From assembly GCA_964442185.1 (NCBI GenBank), contig CAYTWT010000241.1:1-11736 (forward strand): 11,736 nt of DNA. Direction: 5' to 3'. The notes beneath the pieces were generated by a model. That model did no database searches. It had not been told where the DNA came from and was given only the letters and a program-made list of their open reading frames with translations. Positions 1 to 6,835 of this stretch are shown one piece after another. The first letter of the stretch is position 1, and every line of letters begins with the position of its first letter. A program made the translations under genes and the position numbers. Source of the DNA: CADEEV01 sp964442185. GTDB taxonomy: Bacteria; Acidobacteriota; Vicinamibacteria; Fen-336.

Positions 1-1680
1 ACGGCTGCCGGCGGCCAGCAGCTTGGCGTACTCCTCGTCGAGCAGCCGCGCCAACAGCTCGAACGTGAACGCATCGCCCTTCGCGACTCCGGTGGCGGCG
101 TCGTCCTGGGTGAGCGGAGCAGCCTTGTGCAGCCACTCCCAGAGGATGCTCAACCGGATCTCGCCGGTCGCCATGTCCTCCATCAGATAGAGGACGTCGT
201 CGTTGCCGAAGAAGTCCGCCGGCTTCAGCGCCGCCGCCTGGAGACCCTGGCCGAAGGCGTTGCCGTACTGTAGCGCCACGCTCAGCAGGTCGCGCGCGCC
301 CCGCACGCTGCGCGGCGCGGGCTCCAGCAACACCAGGCCGGCTGCGTCGGCGGCGGTGTAGCTCAGCGCGGGAAAGCGCCGGCCGAGCTGGTTGTCCTGC
401 GAGGCGCGCTGCCACACGGGCCGCACGATATGCACCATCTTCCAGTGCGCGACCCACTTGCCGCTGGCTCCCTCGCGCTGCTCGCGCTCGGCGCCGGCGA
501 CCGCGCGCGCCATCCCGCTGGCGACGCCACGGTCGGAGCCGACGGGGATGTTGGGCTCCATCCCGCCCTGCCACAGCGCACAGTTGCCCGCGGCGTCGGG
601 CGTGTTGACGGCGCGCCGGACACGGTCCTCGTAGTTGCGCATGTAACCGTATGTCATCGTGATCGCGTCGATGTTCGGATTGACGAACTGCGCGTCCCAT
701 GTCATCGCGTCGGAGACGCTGTTGATGTAATCCCAACGGCCGGTGTTGTAGCCGACGAAGTGCCCTCCCAGCGCCGCGCGGATCTCCATCAACTGGAAGC
801 AGGCCTCGATCTGCTCGACCAGCACGTATACCTTGATCGCGCCCTCGGGCAACGACAGATGCGCCTCGAGCGCCGACAGCATACGGTTCCACAGCGCCGC
901 TTCCTCGGCGGTCTGGATCTTCGGCAGGTAGAGCACGAGCGGCGCGCCCGTCTGCCGCAAGCGGTGCTGGTTGTTCACCACGTAGAGCGTCAGGTCCACG
1001 ATCGATGCCGAGAAGCCCGCGCCGGAGGCGAGCCGCACGTGCCGATCGTCGAGGTGGAGCCCGCGCGCGCGGAACAGGACGGTGGTGAAGTCGAGCTGCG
1101 AGCGCCAGTCAGAGATCGTTTCGCGGCCGAAGAAGCCGCGCGCCCACGCGTTCATCTCCGGCGCCACCTGCTGCGCAACCTGCAGGAAGAGCGCCTCACG
1201 GTCGAGCGCGAGCTTCAGGTTGCGCTGGTTGTCCAGCGACATCGTGGAGATCTGGCCGAGCGCGTCTTCGCCGTCGAACATCCAGCCGTCGGCGCCGGAA
1301 AGCAGGGCGTAGGCCACGTTGCGAAGACCCTGCACCACGGGCGCGTTCGGGCGGGCTCCGGGTCCCGTCCCCTGGATCCACTGCCGGAGCAGGCCGGGCG
1401 GGATCTCGCTGCCAATGAAGCGGCCCTCGCGCGCGTCTCGCACCCCTATGTCGGTGCCCGGGATGACCTGGTCGGGGTCGAGGAAACCGATGCCCTGGCG
1501 GTCACGCGCCCGCCTCGCGCGGCGCTCGAGGCGGGCCGCCATCAGCGCCACGCGCTGCGCATCGAAGCGGGCCAAAGCGGCGAGCGCAGCCAGCGCATCC
1601 GGGGTGAGCACGTCCGGATAACGGCGCTCGAGATCGCCACGGATCTGGAGCGTGTCGGTGCCGTGCTCAGCGTCGATCAT
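1..1680 (-). CDS. aceB: Malate synthase, class A type, divergent (3' end cut by window edge)
   Basis: Condenses acetyl-CoA with glyoxylate to malate in the glyoxylate shunt; cytosolic. 560 residues are visible and the frame is open at base 1. E. coli malate synthase A has about 533 in total, so the N-terminus is extended and probably only 30-50 C-terminal residues are missing. Family marks, in order: a DGED strand (136-139), RGLHLDDRHV (206-215), LPKIQTAEEA, the presumed Mg ligand E289 in VLVEQIEA, the signature HFVGYNTGRWDYIN (307-320) with ligand D317, and the presumed catalytic base D502 in YLMEDMATGEI. The stretches GGMEPNIP (372-379) and GKWVAHWK (407-414) differ from the usual GGMAAFIP and GTWIAHP, so this is a distant branch. 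ATG at 1680 is the only reasonable start: a TAG lies in frame at 1707-1705, and the Shine-Dalgarno is poor. The gene follows dedA by 54 bases and has its own -10-like hexamer. No isocitrate lyase is visible. Confidence 0.9.
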   Translation of the reverse strand, partial: MIDAEHGTDTLQIRGDLERRYPDVLTPDALAALAALARFDAQRVALMAARLERRARRARDRQGIGFLDPDQVIPGTDIGVRDAREGRFIGSEIPPGLLRQWIQGTGPGARPNAPVVQGLRNVAYALLSGADGWMFDGEDALGQISTMSLDNQRNLKLALDREALFLQVAQQVAPEMNAWARGFFGRETISDWRSQLDFTTVLFRARGLHLDDRHVRLASGAGFSASIVDLTLYVVNNQHRLRQTGAPLVLYLPKIQTAEEAALWNRMLSALEAHLSLPEGAIKVYVLVEQIEACFQLMEIRAALGGHFVGYNTGRWDYINSVSDAMTWDAQFVNPNIDAITMTYGYMRNYEDRVRRAVNTPDAAGNCALWQGGMEPNIPVGSDRGVASGMARAVAGAEREQREGASGKWVAHWKMVHIVRPVWQRASQDNQLGRRFPALSYTAADAAGLVLLEPAPRSVRGARDLLSVALQYGNAFGQGLQAAALKPADFFGNDDVLYLMEDMATGEIRLSILWEWLHKAAPLTQDDAATGVAKGDAFTFELLARLLDEEYAKLLAAGSR

Positions 1681-1701
1681 CAGGGGCCCCCGCGAGGCCG
1701 G

Positions 1702-1707
1702 AGTCTA
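1702..1707 (-). promoter_or_regulatory. Candidate -10 element of the malate synthase gene
   Basis: On the minus strand the hexamer reads TAGACT (TANNNT type). It would place the transcription start near 1695, giving a leader of about 15 bases that contains a GGGGCCCC palindrome just before the ATG. No convincing -35 is seen at normal spacing. The same TAGACT hexamer lies upstream of the sulfatase-family gene. Inferred from position and similarity only. Confidence 0.35.
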
Positions 1708-1734
1708 GCATCGCCCCCGATCAAGGGAGATGTC

Positions 1735-2343
1735 TCACCGCGCTCGCCTCCTTCGCCACCACCACAACCCGAAGCCGACGACCACGACCACGGCGCCGAG
1801 CCCGAGCACACGGTTCGTGTCCCCGACCAGGGCCTTCACGGCCGGCCAGTTGTTGCCCAGCATCGAGCCTGCCGCCACCAAAAACGCGTACCAGATCGCC
1901 GAGGCAAAGGCCGCGGGCAGGAGCGCCCTCGCGGGCGAAAGGCCGAAAGCGCCCGCAAAGGGCAGCACGGCCGCGCGCACACCGGGAAGAAAGCGCGTCA
2001 AAAAGATGCCGAGCGCGCCGTGCCGCCGCACGGCCTCCTGCAGCGTCGCGACGTCGTCCTCGGGCATCAGTCGCCGGCCCCAGCCCTGGCGAAGAAAGCC
2101 CGAGCCGCGGGAGCGCGCGAAGAAGTAGATCCACGCGGCTGACGTGATGTTCGCGAGCCAGCACATCACGCCGAGCAGTGGTGCGGAGAGCTCTCCGCGG
2201 TGCGCGAGAAAGGCGCCGAGCGCCACGGCTACGTCCGCGGGCACCGGAGGAAACACGTTCTCCACGGCCGACAGCAGCATCAGCACGAGGTAGGTCGGCA
2301 GCGTGGGCAACGAAGCGAGGGCGTCGACGATCCGGTCAGCCAA
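1735..2343 (-). CDS. DedA-family (VTT domain) inner-membrane protein
   Basis: A 202-residue DedA/VTT protein. Bacterial family members are linked to polyprenyl-phosphate or phospholipid translocation and to membrane-potential and pH homeostasis; the substrate here is unknown. The first hydrophobic segment (about 17-30) ends in E28, followed by FPPVPADV (31-38). Then come a membrane segment at 41-75, the amphipathic TRFLPGVRAAVLPFAG (116-131) with the conserved arginines R117 and R123, a hairpin segment at 137-163 and a last helix at 179-196 ending in WWW and RRRRAR. E28, R117 and R123 appear to match residues known to be essential in E. coli YqjA. The start is TTG at 2343: a TGA lies 18 bases upstream in frame, and GAGG sits about 10 bases before the TTG. 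The next Met (22) would cut into the first membrane segment. It lies 35 bases after the lipoprotein gene, so the two are probably co-transcribed. Confidence 0.92.
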   Translation of the reverse strand: MADRIVDALASLPTLPTYLVLMLLSAVENVFPPVPADVAVALGAFLAHRGELSAPLLGVMCWLANITSAAWIYFFARSRGSGFLRQGWGRRLMPEDDVATLQEAVRRHGALGIFLTRFLPGVRAAVLPFAGAFGLSPARALLPAAFASAIWYAFLVAAGSMLGNNWPAVKALVGDTNRVLGLGAVVVVVGFGLWWWRRRRAR

Positions 2344-2378
2344 GGCCCAGCGCCTCGTGGGTCAGATGCACGACGAGG

Positions 2379-2849
2379 CTACTCCGTCGATTCGGGGAGC
2401 ACGGGCACGTTGAAGCGGTAACGCGTTCCGCCCGCGTTGAGCGTGATCTCAGTCGTTTTCTTCGCGGTGAGCTGGTCACGGGTCATGCCGGAGCGGTCCG
2501 TCGTCAGGGTGCGGCCGGCGGAGTAGAGCGACCCTGCGTCCGAGCGGAGACGCACTTCGACACCGGCGAAGGGCGCTCCACCGCGACGGGTTGTACGCAC
2601 CAGGATCTGCACGACACCCCCGGCCGGCGGCAGGTGCGACGGTTCCGCCCAGGCCGAGACGATCACTTCCTCGGGGGCCTTGGTCACGGCGAGCGGGTCC
2701 TTCTCGGGGGCCTTGGTCTCGGTGAGCGGGTCCTTGGCGTCAGTGTCGGGTGTCGGCACGCCGGCAATCTCGGGGGGACGGACCGGGGCGCTGCGACACG
2801 CCCACACGAGTACTCCAGACAGGGTGACGGCGAGAAGGCGCTTCAACAA
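2379..2849 (-). CDS. Small lipoprotein with an Ig-like (Big-1 type) domain
   Basis: A 156-residue protein that I cannot assign to a named gene. Residues 1-18 form a lipoprotein signal: LKRLL, a hydrophobic core, then VWAC with C18 as the lipidation site. Trp at -2 makes the lipobox imperfect. R19 is not the Asp inner-membrane retention residue, so outer-membrane delivery is likely. Residues 19-60 are a Pro/Lys/Asp-rich linker containing a tandem 11-residue repeat (39-49 and 50-60). Residues 62-150 look like one Ig-like beta-sandwich of the Big-1/invasin type, with PFAGVEVRLRSDAG, LTTDRSGMT and TEITLNAGG as the expected strands. The start is TTG at 2849 (or the adjoining TTG at 2846); a TAG lies in frame at 2864-2862 and no Shine-Dalgarno is visible. 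It is the first gene of a probable operon with dedA. A surface or periplasmic binding role is a guess. Confidence 0.75.
   Translation of the reverse strand: MLKRLLAVTLSGVLVWACRSAPVRPPEIAGVPTPDTDAKDPLTETKAPEKDPLAVTKAPEEVIVSAWAEPSHLPPAGGVVQILVRTTRRGGAPFAGVEVRLRSDAGSLYSAGRTLTTDRSGMTRDQLTAKKTTEITLNAGGTRYRFNVPVLPESTE
2671..2736. repeat. Tandem 33-bp direct duplication inside the lipoprotein gene
   Basis: Two adjacent 33-base units, 2671-2703 and 2704-2736, differ at only three positions. They encode KDPLAVTKAPE and KDPLTETKAPE in the linker between the lipid anchor and the Ig-like domain. The unit is a multiple of three, so copy-number change would keep the frame and simply alter linker length. 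Confidence 0.9.
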
Positions 2850-2858
2850 CCGAAGCGT

Positions 2859-2864
2859 ATCCTA
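2859..2864 (-). promoter_or_regulatory. Candidate -10 element of the lipoprotein-dedA operon
   Basis: The minus strand reads TAGGAT nine bases before the TTG start. The predicted start of transcription would fall about three bases before the first codon, so the mRNA would be nearly leaderless, in keeping with the missing Shine-Dalgarno. There is no recognisable -35. Inferred from spacing only. Confidence 0.3.
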
Positions 2865-2913
2865 CAACGGCCCATGGCTCCGCCAGGGGTTCGGGCCGCG
2901 TCGCCAGGGCGGC

Positions 2914-2919
2914 TATACT
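2914..2919 (+). promoter_or_regulatory. Candidate -10 element of the amidohydrolase operon
   Basis: TATACT matches the sigma-70 -10 consensus at five of six positions and stands out in very GC-rich sequence. Transcription would begin near 2926, giving a leader of about 32 bases that carries a good ribosome binding site. The -35 region (around 2891-2897) does not match TTGACA. Confidence 0.5.
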
Positions 2920-2947
2920 CTCCGACCGTCATTGCTCGTGAACTTCC

Positions 2948-2953
2948 AAGGAG
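2948..2953 (+). promoter_or_regulatory. Shine-Dalgarno of the two-module amidohydrolase gene
   Basis: AAGGAG ends four bases before the ATG at 2958. It fixes that start and contrasts with neighbouring genes that have no Shine-Dalgarno. Confidence 0.85.
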
Positions 2954-2957
2954 TTGA

Positions 2958-5534
2958 ATGAAGCGATCGCCGCTGTTGCTCCTCGCCACCAGCCTGCTCG
3001 TCCCGCCTGCCCCTGCCCGCGCGGACAAGGACCTCGTCTACGCCATCGTCCGCGCCCGAATCGCCCCGGTTTCGGGCCCGGTACGGGAGCAGGCCACGAT
3101 CGTGCTGCGCAACGGCGTCATCGAGGCCCTCGGCGAAGGCGTGTCAGCGCCCGCCGATGCGCGCGCCATCGACGGCTCCGGCCTGACCCTCACTCCCGGA
3201 CTGATCGACGGCTTCGGTGAGCTCGGCCTGCCGAAGCCGAAGCGTGAGGGGAGGAGTTCTTGGCCCGCCCGCCGAGATCTGACGCCGGCGGCGCTCGCAC
3301 TCGAGAGTCTCGATCCGGGCACGGCCCTCGCGGCGCGCGACAGCGGCATCACGACAGCACTCGTGATCAGTGGCGAGGGCGTACTGCCGGGCCGCAGCAG
3401 CATCGTCAACCTGTCCGGCGAGAAGGCCGAAGGAATGGCGCTGGTCGAACCGGCGGCGATGCACCTGCACATGGCGACGCTCTCAGACGGCTACCCCGAC
3501 TCGCTCATGGGAACCATGGCGCTCGCAAGACAGTCGCTGGCGAATGCGATCCACTATCGCGACGAGTGGGCTGCCTACACGGCTGCTCCCCTGGGCAAGA
3601 AGCGACCGCACTACGACTCGGGCCTCGAAGCTTGGAAGGATGTGGTCACGGGCCGGCTCCCGCTCGTCGTGACGGCCTCGCGCGAGAACGACGTCCGCCG
3701 CGCGCTCGCGCTCGCTGACGAATTCAAGGTCCGCGTGCTGGTGGCCGGCGCGCCGCAGGCGGCGCGCGTTGCAGAGCTGATCAAGGCGAAGAAGCTGCCG
3801 CTGCTCGTGAGTGTCCACTTCGACCCGCCGAGCGCGGCCGAGCTGAGCAGCGGCGACGACGAGGAACGGGAGCGCCAGACGATCGACGAGGCCGAGCGCA
3901 ATCCGGCGGCGCTCGCGCAAGCGGGCGTCGCGTTCGGATTCGCGTCCGGCGGCGGCGCCGACTACGTCGGCGGCATCCGCAAGGCGATCGAGCGCGGCCT
4001 CCCCCGTGAAACGGCCCTCAGAGCCGCGACACTAGGCGCGGCCGAGGCGCTCGGGATCGCTGACCGTCTCGGCAGCCTCGAGCGCGGCAAGATCGCGAAC
4101 GTCGTCGCCTGGTCCGGCGATCCGCTGACGAAGGAAGCCACCGTCAAGATGGTGTTCGTCGATGGCCGGCTCTACGAGCCTCCCCCCGAGGACAAGAAGG
4201 CCGCCCGGAAGAAGGACGACGCGGGCAAGGCCGACGCCGAGGCCAAGAGCGAGCAGAAGAAGCTCTCGCCCTGGACGCCGCCCGTTCCGCCGACCGCCCC
4301 GCTGGGCGTCGTCGCGATCGTCGGCGGCACGCTTCTCACGGCTTCGCCGCAAGGCACGATCGAGAAGGGCACGCTCTTGATCGAGCACGGCAAGATCACG
4401 GCGCTGGGCGCCGACGTGAAGGCTCCGGCCGGAGCGCAGGTAATCGACGCCGCCGGGCGCTACGTGATGCCCGGCATCATCGACGCCCACTCGCACACGG
4501 CCATCGAGGACAACGTGAACGAGTGCTCGAACTCGGTCACGGCCGAAGTCCGCATCGCGGACGTCATCGACCAGTACGATCCCGACATCTACCGACAACT
4601 GGCGGGCGGGGTCACTGCGCTGAACGTGCTGCATGGGTCGTGCAACACGATCGGCGGGCAGAACGCCGTGATCAAGCTGCGCTATGGGATGCCGCCCGAC
4701 AAGCTGCTCTTCGAGGGCGCGCCGCGCGGCATCAAGTTCGCCCTGGGTGAGAACCCGAAGCGCTCGAACTACCGCACTCCGGGCGAAGACCGCTATCCCG
4801 GCACGCGCATGGGCGTCGAGGCGACCTTGCGCGACGCCTTTTTATCGGCACGCGCCTACAAGCGTGAGTGGGCCGAGTACGACGCCAAGCTGAAGGCCGC
4901 CGGGGCGAAGGCCGAGAAGCCGGTCGCTCCGCGCCGTGACCTGCAGCTCGAAACCCTGGTCGGGATCCTCGACGGCAAGGTCCTCGTCCACTCCCACTGC
5001 TATCGCGCCGACGAGATCCTGATGCTGATGCGCGTCGCCGACGAGTTCGGCTTCAAGGTGCGCACCTTCCAACACGGCCTCGAGGGCTACAAGGTCGCAA
5101 GCGAGATCGCCAAGCACGGCGCCGGGCTCTCCACCTTCATCGACTGGTGGGGCTACAAGCTCGAGGCCTACGACGCGACGGCCTACAACCCGGCGATCCT
5201 CACCGCACACGGTGTCGCGGTCTCGCTCAACTCCGACTCGGCGGAGCTGGCGCGCCGGCTCTACTGGGATGCGGCGAAGGCCGTCAAGTACGGCGGCGTC
5301 AGCGAGAGCGAGGCGCTGAAAATGATCACGCTCAATCCCGCCTGGCAGCTCGGCATCGACAAGCGCGTGGGCTCGCTGGAAGTCGGCAAGGATGCCGACA
5401 TCGCGATCTTCGATGCCCATCCCTTCCTTCCCGACGCGCGCGTCGAGATGACGCTCGTGGACGGCACGGTTTACTTCGATCGCGCCAAGGCGACGCTCGC
5501 CGTGACGGTGTCGGACCAGGGAGGTGGGCAGTGA
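2958..5534 (+). CDS. Secreted two-module amidohydrolase (degenerate N-module, metal-binding C-module)
   Basis: An 858-residue exported protein of the amidohydrolase superfamily (imidazolonepropionase-like group); the substrate is unknown. Residues 1-22 are a signal peptide ending in ARA before D23. Module 1 (about 25-406) has the family layout: a beta-sandwich start, TPGLIDG, and a C-terminal ADRLGSLERGKIANVV stretch. The HxH metal motif, however, is DGFGE (84-88), with Phe and Glu in place of the two His. A Lys/Asp/Glu/Pro-rich linker spans about 407-449. Module 2 (450-858) keeps the expected ligands: H511 and H513 in DAHSHT, H678 and H680 in VHSHC, H706 in QHGLE and D760 in NSDSAE. It also has YRQLAGGVTALNVLHG and IGGQNAVIKL, typical of this secreted group. 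Only module 2 should therefore be catalytic (hydrolysis of a cyclic amide or peptide-like bond). The stop overlaps the next start by 4 bases, which implies translational coupling. Confidence 0.9.
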   Translation: MKRSPLLLLATSLLVPPAPARADKDLVYAIVRARIAPVSGPVREQATIVLRNGVIEALGEGVSAPADARAIDGSGLTLTPGLIDGFGELGLPKPKREGRSSWPARRDLTPAALALESLDPGTALAARDSGITTALVISGEGVLPGRSSIVNLSGEKAEGMALVEPAAMHLHMATLSDGYPDSLMGTMALARQSLANAIHYRDEWAAYTAAPLGKKRPHYDSGLEAWKDVVTGRLPLVVTASRENDVRRALALADEFKVRVLVAGAPQAARVAELIKAKKLPLLVSVHFDPPSAAELSSGDDEERERQTIDEAERNPAALAQAGVAFGFASGGGADYVGGIRKAIERGLPRETALRAATLGAAEALGIADRLGSLERGKIANVVAWSGDPLTKEATVKMVFVDGRLYEPPPEDKKAARKKDDAGKADAEAKSEQKKLSPWTPPVPPTAPLGVVAIVGGTLLTASPQGTIEKGTLLIEHGKITALGADVKAPAGAQVIDAAGRYVMPGIIDAHSHTAIEDNVNECSNSVTAEVRIADVIDQYDPDIYRQLAGGVTALNVLHGSCNTIGGQNAVIKLRYGMPPDKLLFEGAPRGIKFALGENPKRSNYRTPGEDRYPGTRMGVEATLRDAFLSARAYKREWAEYDAKLKAAGAKAEKPVAPRRDLQLETLVGILDGKVLVHSHCYRADEILMLMRVADEFGFKVRTFQHGLEGYKVASEIAKHGAGLSTFIDWWGYKLEAYDATAYNPAILTAHGVAVSLNSDSAELARRLYWDAAKAVKYGGVSESEALKMITLNPAWQLGIDKRVGSLEVGKDADIAIFDAHPFLPDARVEMTLVDGTVYFDRAKATLAVTVSDQGGGQ
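5519..5526 (+). promoter_or_regulatory. Shine-Dalgarno deciding the GTG start at 5531
   Basis: GGGAGGTG lies four bases before a GTG that overlaps the previous gene's TGA (GTGA). It decides the start of the second amidohydrolase: the frame stays open far upstream, inside the previous gene, but that upstream translation is not protein-like. Confidence 0.85.
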
Positions 5535-6829
5535 AGCTCCTGTTCTCGCTGGCGTTCGTCCTGGCCGCACTGGCGCTGCCCGCGGCCGAGGCCCCCGTGA
5601 CGGTGCTCCGCGGCGGCCGCGTCGTCACGGTCTCGGGACCAGTGATCGAGAACGGCATCGTGGTGCTGGCCGGCGGCAGGATCGCCGCCGTAGGCGCGGC
5701 GGTTCCGATTCCGCCCGGCGCGACCGTCATCGACGTGACCGGCCAGACCGTCTACCCCGGGCTGATCGACGCGCTCTCGCAGGTCGGACTCACCGAGATC
5801 AGCAGCGTGGCCGGATCGATGGACGTCACGGAGATCGGCGATCTCAACCCTCACGCCAAGGCCTGGGTCGCGCTCAATGCCCACACCGAGCACATTGCCA
5901 TGGCGCGGGCGAACGGCATCACGGCCGTGCAGGCGGCGCCGCAGGGCGGCCTGATTGCGGGCCAGAGCGCCGTCATCCACCTCACGGGAACGACGCCGGA
6001 CGCGCTGACGCTCAAGACGCCGGGCTCGATGCAGATGGCCTACCCAACGGGCGAACCGATGCGCGCCATCACCCCGGCCGACAAGGAGCCGGAGAAGCGC
6101 AACTTCGACGAGCGCCTCGAGGAGAAACGGAAGAACCAGCAGAAGGATCGCGACCGGCTTCGCAACCTGCTCGAGGAAGCGAAGGCGTATGGCGCGGCGC
6201 TCGATGCCGCGGCCGCCGGCAAGGGCCTTGCGCCGAAGCCGGACCCGAAGCTCGAGGCGCTGGTCGCAGTCGCACGCGGCCAACTGAGCGTGACGCTGCG
6301 GGCGGACGACGAGGACGACATCCGCGGCGCCGTCGCCTTCGCCAAGGCGCGCGGCCTCAAGCTGGTGATCGCCGGCGGTCTCGAGGCCTGGCGTTGCGCG
6401 GCGCTTCTGAAGCAGAAGGACGTCGCCGTGCTGATCCAGGCGTTGCGCCTGCCGCGTCGGCGTTCCGATCCCTACGACGCGGCCTATGCCAACGCGGCGC
6501 TACTGGCGAAGGCGGGTGTCCGCTTCGCGATCGTCACGGACTCGGACTCGAACTGCCGCAACCTGCCATACGAGGCGGCCATGGCGCGCAGCTTCGGCCT
6601 CAGCGCCGAGGCGGCGCTGCGTGCCATCACGCTCTCGCCCGCCGAGATCCTCGGCGTGGCGGAGCGGATGGGCTCGCTCGAGGTGGGCAAGGACGCGAAC
6701 CTGTTCGTCGCGAGTGGCGACATCATGGACCATCGCACGCAGGTGACGCGGGTCTTCATCGACGGCGTCGCGCAGTCGCTCGAGACGCGCCACACGCGCC
6801 TCTACGAGCAGTTCAAGGACCGGCCCTAG
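5531..6829 (+). CDS. Secreted amidohydrolase-like protein with a degenerate metal site
   Basis: A 432-residue protein starting at GTG. Residues 1-21 form a signal peptide (hydrophobic core, then PAAEA). The amidohydrolase frame is clear: RGGRVVTVSGPVIENG, YPGLIDALSQVGLTEI (75-90), DLNPHAKAWVALN, NGITAVQAAPQGGLIAGQSA, and the C-terminal AERMGSLEVGKDANLFV and VTRVFIDGV. The HxH motif is replaced by DALSQ (80-84), with Leu and Gln, so metal binding as in active members is unlikely; the Asp of VTDSDSN remains. It resembles module 1 of the upstream protein more than module 2: both share the pattern of lost HxH, an NGIT/SGIT strand, then GG or GR plus S-A/S-I before a conserved strand. Residues about 182-233 are a highly charged, probably helical or coiled-coil insertion. 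The 4-base overlap with the upstream gene suggests both are made together, perhaps as a periplasmic complex in which this is a non-catalytic partner. The complex is inference. Confidence 0.88.
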   Translation: MKLLFSLAFVLAALALPAAEAPVTVLRGGRVVTVSGPVIENGIVVLAGGRIAAVGAAVPIPPGATVIDVTGQTVYPGLIDALSQVGLTEISSVAGSMDVTEIGDLNPHAKAWVALNAHTEHIAMARANGITAVQAAPQGGLIAGQSAVIHLTGTTPDALTLKTPGSMQMAYPTGEPMRAITPADKEPEKRNFDERLEEKRKNQQKDRDRLRNLLEEAKAYGAALDAAAAGKGLAPKPDPKLEALVAVARGQLSVTLRADDEDDIRGAVAFAKARGLKLVIAGGLEAWRCAALLKQKDVAVLIQALRLPRRRSDPYDAAYANAALLAKAGVRFAIVTDSDSNCRNLPYEAAMARSFGLSAEAALRAITLSPAEILGVAERMGSLEVGKDANLFVASGDIMDHRTQVTRVFIDGVAQSLETRHTRLYEQFKDRP

Positions 6830-6835
6830 TCGTCT

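Noticed and set aside
1683..1690. GGGGCCCC palindrome just before the malate synthase start
   Set aside because: Eight bases with no loop cannot form a hairpin by themselves, and such strings are common at this GC content. I would not call it an operator or terminator.
430..2142. 570-codon open frame on the plus strand across the malate synthase and dedA genes
   Set aside because: It is antisense to two clear genes. The translation is low-complexity Arg/Ala/Gly/His-rich with no family motifs, as expected for a shadow frame in very GC-rich DNA.
2958..4200. Possibility that the missing HxH in module 1 comes from a frameshift
   Set aside because: The frame is continuous, and family motifs are found before and after the DGFGE site in the same frame. 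The separate protein shows the same kind of loss, so this is genuine degeneration.
5147..5530. Upstream extension of the second amidohydrolase frame inside the first gene
   Set aside because: The extension gives Arg/Gly-rich sequence with no similarity to the family. The GTG at 5531 has a strong Shine-Dalgarno and leads straight into a signal peptide.
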